From CAZWCX01 sp964632945 (GTDB lineage: Bacteria > Planctomycetota > MHYJ01 > WSZJ01 > CAZWCX01): DNA of 52,904 bases. A program made the translations under genes and the position numbers. The stretch lies in the NCBI GenBank assembly GCA_964632945.1, contig CAZWCX010000041.1, forward strand, positions 1-52,904, in the 5' to 3' direction. This document shows, one piece after another, positions 47,073-52,904 of the stretch; position 1 is the stretch's first letter, and each line of letters starts with the position of its first letter. The notes under the pieces are model-generated. The model searched no databases. It worked only from the letters and a program-made list of their open reading frames with translations, and was not told where the DNA came from.

Positions 47073-47984
47073 GTGCAAGGCGGACGAACCTGGACAGGCG
47101 TCTGGCGTCTGATCGATCCCAAGATCTCCCTCGCTTCCTTCGCCTCGATGCTCGTCGGCGCATGTGCGGCTGGGCGAGACGGACCCATTTCCTGGCCATG
47201 GCTCGCCGTCACCGTCGTGGGGATTCTCGCCCTGGAAATCGCAAAAAACGCATCGGGCGAGATCGTGGATTTCGATTCCGGTGCGGATCTGGGGGTTGCG
47301 CCCGAGGATCGGAGCCCGTTTTCCGGCGGCAAACGGGTGCTCGTAGACCGCCTGCTGACCCGAGGACAAACGATCGCCGTGGCCATCGTCGGGTATGGAC
47401 TGGGAACCGTATGCGGGCTGCTCATCGCGCGCGAGCGCACCCCGGAGGTCTTGACGCTGGGCGCTGCGGGCGTCGCCCTCGCGTTTTTCTACCATGCCCC
47501 CCCGTTGAAGTTGGCCTATCGCGGTCTGGGGGAAGTCGCCGTCGGCCTTGCCTACGGGCCGATGATCTGCGCGGGAACCTATCTCGTGCAACGCGGCACC
47601 CTGCCCCTCCCGGTCCTCCTCCTCGCCTCCCCCCTGGGTCTCGCGATCCTCGCCTTTCTCTGGATCAACGAGTTTCCCGACTACCATGCCGATCGTGCAG
47701 CCGGGAAGCGCAATCTGGTGGTCCGACTCGGCCGCGTGCCCGCCGCGCGAGCCTTCGTGGCGCTCCAGGCCGTCGTCTTCACCGGCCAGGGTTTGCTGCC
47801 GCTGGCGGGGTTTCCCCGAGACGTCTGGCTTGCCGGTTTCGCCCTGCCGTTCGCCGCGGACGCCTGTCGTCGCATTCTCGCGGATCCGGAACTCACGGCG
47901 CGAGTGGTGCCCGCACAACGTTCGACCCTGATCAGTTTCGTCGTGCTGGCGATCGGCTCGGGAGCGGGCCTCTGCCTCTCCTGA
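47073..47984 (+). CDS. UbiA-family prenyltransferase (MenA-like)
   Basis: A 303-aa integral membrane enzyme that attaches a prenyl chain to an aromatic acceptor, probably in quinone synthesis. It has about eight to nine TM helices. The first Asp-rich motif is NASGEIVDFDSGAD (N59, D66, D68). The second is NEFPDYHADRAAGKRNLVVRLG, the form usual in MenA-type enzymes (1,4-dihydroxy-2-naphthoate polyprenyltransferase). No other quinone gene is nearby, so the acceptor is inferred only. GTG 47073 was preferred because GGGGAGGG lies seven nt upstream; an in-frame GTG at 47043 has no SD. Confidence 0.85.
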   Translation: MQGGRTWTGVWRLIDPKISLASFASMLVGACAAGRDGPISWPWLAVTVVGILALEIAKNASGEIVDFDSGADLGVAPEDRSPFSGGKRVLVDRLLTRGQTIAVAIVGYGLGTVCGLLIARERTPEVLTLGAAGVALAFFYHAPPLKLAYRGLGEVAVGLAYGPMICAGTYLVQRGTLPLPVLLLASPLGLAILAFLWINEFPDYHADRAAGKRNLVVRLGRVPAARAFVALQAVVFTGQGLLPLAGFPRDVWLAGFALPFAADACRRILADPELTARVVPAQRSTLISFVVLAIGSGAGLCLS

Positions 47985-48041
47985 GCCGCGCAATCCGCCC
48001 TCCCTGACCGCTCGACTCCCGGACCGATTCGTCCGCTCCCA

Positions 48042-48070
48042 TTGAAGGGGGCGCTCCCATCTCGTACAAT
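48042..48070 (+). promoter_or_regulatory. Sigma70-type promoter of the small secreted protein gene
   Basis: TTGAAG (48042-48047), a 17-nt spacer and TACAAT (48065-48070) lie 66 nt before ATG 48137. The -10 matches the consensus at five of six positions; the -35 equals that at 13457. This is a good match in GC-rich surroundings. Confidence 0.6.
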
Positions 48071-48136
48071 CGCGCATGCCCCGGGGCGACCCGATTCGAC
48101 CCGGTTGCGGGGGCCGAGTTTCCAACGGAGACACGA

Positions 48137-48643
48137 ATGATCCGAGCTGCGGTTTGTATCGGCGTGATTGTGTTCGCGGCGTGGCTCGCCGTTCCCCTCG
48201 TCGGTCAGGAACCGTCGGGACCCGCGCCCTTCAGCGAGGCGGAACTGACCACCGCTCGCGCGGCCGCGCAGCGATTCGCGAAGATCTTCCTGGCCGGCAG
48301 GGAAGACGAATTCGGTCTCTGTCTCATCCGGAAGGAGGACCTTCCCCGCGTCTTTTCGGCAGAGACCCTTGGCCGCGCAGGCGACGGGCTCTATGCCGCG
48401 CTCGTGGATGGGAATCTCGAGCGTTTCCGACAGTTCCGCGCCTTCCTCGGGAAAACCGAAGGCCTGGAATGGCAGGCCTTCGAGGCGGGAGTTCCGACCC
48501 GTTCGACACTCTACGGACCCGAGGTCCGGTTGATGAAGGGCGCCACGGTCGTGGTCGGCTACGGCGCGAGACTGGTGATTCGCGTCCGCATCGAGGATCT
48601 CGTCCGGGTCGGCGACGAATGGGTCGTCACCAAGCTGGATTGA
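48137..48643 (+). CDS. Small exported protein, unknown function
   Basis: A 168-aa protein with an N-terminal signal peptide (AAVCIGVIVFAAWLAVPLVG before QEPSG). The mature part has a helix (ELTTARAAAQRFAKIFLAG), then a mixed alpha/beta stretch ending in VRVGDEWVVTKLD, reminiscent of small SnoaL/NTF2-like periplasmic domains. The resemblance is only general. GGAGA lies six nt before ATG and a promoter sits 66 nt upstream, so this is a monocistronic unit. No partner is evident. Confidence 0.75.
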   Translation: MIRAAVCIGVIVFAAWLAVPLVGQEPSGPAPFSEAELTTARAAAQRFAKIFLAGREDEFGLCLIRKEDLPRVFSAETLGRAGDGLYAALVDGNLERFRQFRAFLGKTEGLEWQAFEAGVPTRSTLYGPEVRLMKGATVVVGYGARLVIRVRIEDLVRVGDEWVVTKLD

Positions 48644-49187
48644 CCATCGGCGGAGGGGAACCGACGCGGCCCCCCGTCCCGATCCCAAGTCCGCGCGCGC
48701 ACGAGTTCGCGGAGCGTCCACCGGGTTCCCGCCGGACGCCGCGCCCACGGTCGACCCCGGGCCCGTCCCTGGACGCAGGATGAACCTGCGGCCCCTTCCC
48801 TCGCGTCACGCCCGCTCGCCGGCCCAACCAATTCCCAAGCATCGTGATGCTCCGGGCTGCAAATCATTCGCCCGCGACGGCCGCGGAGGCCGCCCTGCTG
48901 ATCCTCCGCAAGGAGGTGTGGGTTCCGCACCCGTCGAACGCCCCCCATCGACCCCGGCGTTCGTCGGCCGTCCCCGGTGACGGGGACGTCAGGCGCAACC
49001 GGGACGGCACGGGACGCGCTTCCACCGTGCCGGCGTGGCCGGCATGAGTTTTGCGCCCATGTCCAGACACCCGCCGGCGCAGGCGGATTCGGCCGGCGGG
49101 TTCATGGAAACGAGATCCGCTCGTCCCAATCCGGAGACGCTGGGGTCGGACGTTCGGTCCTCCCCCAGGACCGGTGGAGGTGATGCC
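48644..49187. other. Intergenic region without a recognised gene
   Basis: This 544-bp gap precedes the universal stress gene. Open frames here are short and Arg/Pro-rich. An in-frame upstream extension of the stress protein to ATG 49104 or earlier is possible but adds non-conserved text. No promoter or terminator was seen with confidence. Confidence 0.45.
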
Positions 49188-50105
49188 GTGGCGGACAAGA
49201 AGAGCATCGTGGTGGGGGTGGACTTCTCGCGCTTTTCGCTCAGCGCCCTGGAAGAGGCGGCCCGTCTTGCCCGCGCGCAAACGGCCTGCCTGGAGGTGGT
49301 CCACGTCGTCGATCCGCACGCCGTCGCCGACCTGCAGCCTTCGGCCGGAGCGACGATCGAAGACGTGCGGGCGACCTTTGTCGAAGAAGCCCGCTCCTGG
49401 GTCCTCAACCACATGTCGACGATCGCGGGGCGACCCGCTGAAGTGCGGGTGAGCGTACCCGTGGGCAATCCGCTGCAGGAGATCCTGCGCATCGCCCACG
49501 AGACGCGGGCCGAACTGCTCGTCCTCGGGGAGAAGGGAACGTGGGCCGGTTCGCAGGGGCCGGGCACGCTGGCGACCCAGTGCGTGCGCAAGGCCGACAC
49601 GGAGGTCCTGTTGGTCCGCGAGTCTCACCGGGGGCCGTTCCGGCGGGTCGTGGTCTGCGTCGACGGATCACCGACCTCGGAACTCGCTCTGAGCGAGGCG
49701 ATCGGCGTGGCCCGTCAGGACCAGGCGCACCTGGATGTCATCCAGGTGCATGCCACCCCCGGGCCCCGAATTCCCTGGCGCGTCCCGCCGGCGCCGACCT
49801 CCCCCGACCGGGACACGCAATGGCGGCACCAAACGGAGGAATCCCTGCGCCGGTTCGTGGAATCGCGGCGGGACGAGCTCGATGAGTTGCGGGCGCACGT
49901 TCACGCCGTGCTGAGCGTGAAAGTCTGGGTCGGGATCGTCGGCTTCCTGCGCAACACCGCCGCGGACCTGGCGGTGCTGGGGACGCGCGGCCGGACCGGA
50001 TGGAAGCGACTCCTGCTGGGCACCACCGCCGAGCGCGTCGTGCGAGAATCCCCCTGCTCCGTCCTGGCCGTCAAGCCGGACGATTTCCACTACGTCCTCG
50101 AATGA
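49188..50105 (+). CDS. Tandem universal stress protein (two USP domains)
   Basis: A 305-aa cytoplasmic protein with two UspA domains. Domain 1 starts with IVVGVDFSRFSLSALEEAARLA and ends near LLVRES. Its nucleotide loop (LGEKGTWAGSQGPGT) is slightly off the usual G-x2-G-x9-G(S/T) form. Domain 2 starts with VVVCVDGSPTSELALSEAI and carries the canonical loop GTRGRTGWKRLLLGT, so it probably binds ATP. GTG 49188 has GGAGG seven nt upstream and lies right before the conserved strand. The stop overlaps the ATG of the next gene (ATGA), so the two are translationally coupled. Confidence 0.88.
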   Translation: MADKKSIVVGVDFSRFSLSALEEAARLARAQTACLEVVHVVDPHAVADLQPSAGATIEDVRATFVEEARSWVLNHMSTIAGRPAEVRVSVPVGNPLQEILRIAHETRAELLVLGEKGTWAGSQGPGTLATQCVRKADTEVLLVRESHRGPFRRVVVCVDGSPTSELALSEAIGVARQDQAHLDVIQVHATPGPRIPWRVPPAPTSPDRDTQWRHQTEESLRRFVESRRDELDELRAHVHAVLSVKVWVGIVGFLRNTAADLAVLGTRGRTGWKRLLLGTTAERVVRESPCSVLAVKPDDFHYVLE

Positions 50106-50893
50106 GCCACGCACCCGCCCCTCCGTCCGGTCCCGGCGGACCAGGCGCGGACCACCGGCCCGCAGGACCGCCGGAGCCGGACCCGGTCCTGATGCCCCCG
50201 AACGACGCGGCGAACGCGCCCGGCAACAACCAGGAGCCGCTGCGCCTGGTCGTGCTCCTGGGAGGCCTGCTGCTGCTCTGGCTCACCGGCCGCCTCTTTT
50301 CCCTCGACCTTGCGGGCGTGGAGGAGTTCTTTCGGAAGGTCCCGCTGGCGATCGCGGGCCCCTGTTTCGTCGGCGCCTACGTCGTCGTCACGCTCGTCGT
50401 CTGGTTCTCCAAGGACCTTTTTCGCATCGCCGGAGCACTGGTGTACGGCCCGTACTGGAGCACCCTCTTCCTGTGCGTCGGGGAATTGATCAATGCCTGG
50501 ATCCACTTCGGCCTGTCGCGCCGGCTCGGCCGCGGCTGGGTGGAAAGCCGGCTCGGCCGCCGCTACCGCACGCTCGACACGCGCATCGGCAACCTGGATT
50601 TCCTCTGGCTGCTGCTCTTTCGCGCGACGCCGTTGATCCCGTATCGGTTCCTCGATCTCGCCGCCGGTCTGACGTCCATGCGGTTTCGTCGCTATCTGGC
50701 GGCCTGCGTCCTCGCCACTCCACCGCGCGTTTTCTGGCTCCAATTCATCCTGGCCGGCGTCGGGCGCACGATCCTCACCGACCCGGCCGCCGCCGGGAGA
50801 TATCTGGAGGAGAATCCGGTGGCCTTTGCCTGGACGTGCGGGTACGTCGTCCTGGTGATCCTGGTCGCGTGGCGGTTGCGGCGGACGACGTGA
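50102..50893 (+). CDS. VTT-domain membrane protein (TVP38/TMEM64 family)
   Basis: A 263-aa inner-membrane protein. A Pro-rich N-terminal ~45 residues precedes TM1 (LRLVVLLGGLLLLWLTG). The VTT/SNARE-associated core shows FRIAGALVYGPYWSTLFLCVGELINAW, then the loop LLLFRATPLIPYRFLDLAAGLTSM, with the conserved 'R..P..P....~~~aG' pattern of TVP38/DedA relatives. Two or three further TM helices follow. Members have been linked to lipid scrambling or membrane stress. It is coupled to the USP gene by a four-nt overlap. An in-frame ATG at 50192 is an alternative start. Confidence 0.85.
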   Translation: MSHAPAPPSGPGGPGADHRPAGPPEPDPVLMPPNDAANAPGNNQEPLRLVVLLGGLLLLWLTGRLFSLDLAGVEEFFRKVPLAIAGPCFVGAYVVVTLVVWFSKDLFRIAGALVYGPYWSTLFLCVGELINAWIHFGLSRRLGRGWVESRLGRRYRTLDTRIGNLDFLWLLLFRATPLIPYRFLDLAAGLTSMRFRRYLAACVLATPPRVFWLQFILAGVGRTILTDPAAAGRYLEENPVAFAWTCGYVVLVILVAWRLRRTT

Positions 50894-51266
50894 TCGCAGG
50901 TGCCGGGACCCCCGTCACCTCTCCGCGGATCCGCGGAAGCCGGCGTCGGCCCGGACATGGACGGGTCGAGCCTCGTGCGGGGAATGGGACCCCATACCGG
51001 AAATCCGACCCTGGATCCTCCCGTCCGAAGGCCGACGCCTGCGAAGCCGACTTCCCACGCCACCCCCGCCGGATGCGCCGCTTTCCTCGAACGGAGTCTC
51101 CCCTGCCCAGAAGCGAACGCGGGAGCGGACGGGCCGCTTCCGCCGCCAACCGCGGGAGCAGACGCCGCATTTCGCAACGCTCGCACCCCGCCGGACCTTC
51201 TTCCGCCTGCGCGGAACCGGCAGCAAGCACAAGGAAACACAGGAGGCGGATGGAAGATCGGGACAT
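50775..51266 (-). CDS. Doubtful exported ORF (possible remnant)
   Basis: ATG 51266, with GGGGGA four nt upstream, begins a convincing signal peptide (SIRLLCFLVLAAGSAQA, then EEG) and a short Cys pair (CERC). After about 55 residues the frame becomes Arg/Pro/Gly-rich and runs antisense into the VTT gene, which looks non-coding. It may be a chance frame, a decayed gene or one broken by a sequencing error. Confidence 0.2.
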   Translation of the reverse strand: MSRSSIRLLCFLVLAAGSAQAEEGPAGCERCEMRRLLPRLAAEAARPLPRSLLGRGDSVRGKRRIRRGWRGKSASQASAFGREDPGSDFRYGVPFPARGSTRPCPGRRRLPRIRGEVTGVPAPAITSSAATATRPGSPGRRTRTSRQRPPDSPPDISRRRPGR

Positions 51267-51486
51267 GATTCCCCCGGGAAGTCGAACCTCGCGCGCCACC
51301 AGCCGGCGCGCCCCCCGCAGGATCCCGCGACCGGTGGCGCGGGGACGCACGCTCCTGCGCGGGAAGGTACTCTGCGAACGTGGATCCGGCAAGGATCCGC
51401 GTGCCGAGCGGAAGCGCGGGACCATCGTGGTGACCGCGGTCGGGGAAGCGGCTCCGATGCCCCCGACGCCCGCTCGGCCCGCGGCA
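50894..51486. other. Gap between the VTT gene and the P-type ATPase gene
   Basis: This 593-bp region lies between convergent genes. The only frame of interest is the doubtful exported ORF described separately. Otherwise all frames look non-coding. No clear terminator was found for either flanking gene. Confidence 0.4.
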
Positions 51487-52904
51487 TCACGCGGGCTTTG
51501 CTCTCCGCGTCCGCCACGCCCAGGTCCGCTTGTGGATCTCCATCGCCACGAAGACCGTGAGCGCGCAGGCGAAAAGCGTCATCCACGCCTCGAGGCTGAC
51601 GGGAGCAACCTTGAGGATCTCCTGCATTCCGCTCCAGTGCATCGCGCCCAGGTGGATCAGGAAGGCGCAGGTCGTGCCTGCGAGCAGGATGGGGCTCTTG
51701 AGCGGGGAAAGCAGGAACGCCGATTGCGTTTCCGAGCGACAGTTGCCGATGTGGATGTTCTCGAAGAGCACCATGAGCAGCAACAGTCCATTGCGGGCGG
51801 ATTCCTCGCTCCACCCCCGCGCCAGCATTTCCTGGAACGCGGCGAATCCGACCAGGCCCATGACCCCGGCGGCCACGAGCGTGCGCTCGATCATGAGGCG
51901 GTTGAAGATTCGCTCCCGCGGGTGCCGCGGGGGCCGTGACAACACGTCCCCCTCGCGCGGTTCGAAGGCCAACGCAACGTCCTGGATCCCGTTCGTGACC
52001 AGGTTGAGCCACAGGAGCTGCACCGGCAGGAGCGGCAGCGGCGACCCGGTCGCCACGGCCAGCGCGATGAGGACGATCTCGGCCGCCCCCGTCGAGATCA
52101 GGAGGTAGATCACCTTGCGGATGTTGTCATAGGCGGCGCGGCCCTCCTCCACCCCGGCGACGATGGTGGCGAAATTGTCGTCGGTGATCACGATCTCCGC
52201 CGCCTCGCGCGCAACGTCCGTGCCCCCCTTTCCCATCGCGACCCCCACGTTTGCCGCTCGCAACGCGGGGGCGTCATTGACGCCGTCCCCCGTGACCGCC
52301 ACGAAGTCCCCCGCCGCCTGGGCGGCATTCACGATGTCCAGTTTCTGCTCGGGAGCGACGCGGGCGAAAACGCGCACGTCGCGGACGGCCCGTGCAAGCC
52401 CCTCCTTGCCCGCCGCCTGCAGCCCGACGCCGGTCAAGACCTCCCCCTCCTCTTGCGCCAGACCCAGGTCGCGGGAAATCGCCAATGCGGTCACCGGATG
52501 GTCGCCGGTCACCATGGCGACCCGGACGCCCGCCTCCCGACAGGCCGCAACGGCCGCCCGGGCGCCCGGACGAAGCGGGTCGATCATCCCCACCAGGCCG
52601 AGGAACCGGATCCCCGCGAGCGCGGGCTCCGCCAACCCCGGATCCGGTGCGGTTTCGGCCGCTCCTTCCCCCATGGCGAGGACCCGGAGACCCCGTGCCC
52701 CCATCTCCAGCGCCGCAGTCCGGTGGCGCTCGCGATCCCCCTCCGCGAGGGCGCACATCTCGAAGACCCGCTCCGGCGCCCCCTTCACGCACACCCTCAC
52801 CCCCCCATCGAAACGATGCCACGAGGCGGCGTAGCGAAGTTCCGGCTCGAACGGAATCCGCCGCACCTCCGGGTGGGCCTCGAGCATGGCGGAACGTACG
52901 AGGC
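51487..52904 (-). CDS. P-type cation-transporting ATPase, C-terminal part (5' end beyond window)
   Basis: At least 472 residues of a P2-type (Ca2+- or Na+/K+-like) ATPase; the frame is still open at the right edge. The N-domain motif VKGAPERVF, the P-domain MVTGDHPVTA and the hinge TGDGVNDAPAL are all intact. DPLRPGARAAVAACREAGVRVAM matches the family. Six TM helices follow, including VQLLWLNLVTNGIQDVALAFEP, in which the P2A-type ion-site residues N and D are present. The phosphorylation motif DKTGT lies outside the window. The protein ends with a basic tail typical of bacterial cation ATPases. The exact ion cannot be decided. Confidence 0.92.
   Translation of the reverse strand, partial: LVRSAMLEAHPEVRRIPFEPELRYAASWHRFDGGVRVCVKGAPERVFEMCALAEGDRERHRTAALEMGARGLRVLAMGEGAAETAPDPGLAEPALAGIRFLGLVGMIDPLRPGARAAVAACREAGVRVAMVTGDHPVTALAISRDLGLAQEEGEVLTGVGLQAAGKEGLARAVRDVRVFARVAPEQKLDIVNAAQAAGDFVAVTGDGVNDAPALRAANVGVAMGKGGTDVAREAAEIVITDDNFATIVAGVEEGRAAYDNIRKVIYLLISTGAAEIVLIALAVATGSPLPLLPVQLLWLNLVTNGIQDVALAFEPREGDVLSRPPRHPRERIFNRLMIERTLVAAGVMGLVGFAAFQEMLARGWSEESARNGLLLLMVLFENIHIGNCRSETQSAFLLSPLKSPILLAGTTCAFLIHLGAMHWSGMQEILKVAPVSLEAWMTLFACALTVFVAMEIHKRTWAWRTRRAKPA

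Overview
The window is GC-rich bacterial chromosome with dense genes on both strands. The gene families suggest a planctomycete-like lineage: eukaryote-type Ser/Thr kinases fused to sensor-like regions, a secreted FG-GAP/ASPIC-UnbV protein, a secreted protein with short leucine-rich repeats, a 14-repeat WD40 protein, and long orphan proteins. Acidobacteria or an unnamed deep lineage are also possible. No rRNA, tRNA, CRISPR array, IS element, integrase or phage gene was recognised. The phylum call is inference from gene content only.

Layout, left to right. 1-2051: 3' part of a Ser/Thr kinase gene (minus). 2287-3858: a methyltransferase and a small membrane protein (plus). 3888-5625: a two-gene minus operon, one protein with two MshEN/GspE-N-like segments and one with a zinc ribbon, a TM helix and an OB-like domain. 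5989-7800: secreted FG-GAP/ASPIC protein. 7936-10741: an operon of a divergent phosphoketolase and an OsmC-type peroxidase. 10922-13296: a membrane-anchored protein with three STN-like domains and a frameshifted BNR/sialidase-like gene. 13547-16764: plus-strand YdeI/DUF1801, PlsC acyltransferase, YkgJ cysteine-cluster protein and an aldo/keto-reductase-like protein lacking its catalytic tetrad.

16899-21782 is the most system-like stretch. A tail-anchored pseudo-GTPase, a small membrane protein and an Era-type GTPase with a DUF697-like membrane tail form one operon. It converges, 24 bp apart, on an operon of two SPFH/band-7 proteins. 22085-34870 holds an unknown protein, a 1272-aa kinase (kinase, TM, TPR-like, FG-GAP-like, PDZ-like), a secreted repeat/STN-like protein, and, divergently, a 2111-aa protein with no secretion signal and MG-like beta domains. 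35640-41557 encodes a REC-REC-cNMP-DUF4388 regulator followed by a PilV/PilW/PilX-like minor pilin set and a secreted HEAT protein.

41665-52904 is more ordinary: WD40 protein, Sua5/TsaC, MFS transporter, DinB/DUF1569 protein, UbiA/MenA-type prenyltransferase, a small secreted protein, tandem USP, a VTT/TVP38 membrane protein and the 3' part of a P-type cation ATPase running off the right edge. Several sigma70-like promoters (TTGnnn, 16-18 nt spacer, TAnnnT) can be read. Hairpins close several transcription units, mostly without U-tracts. Most other long open frames are GC-driven shadows of these genes.
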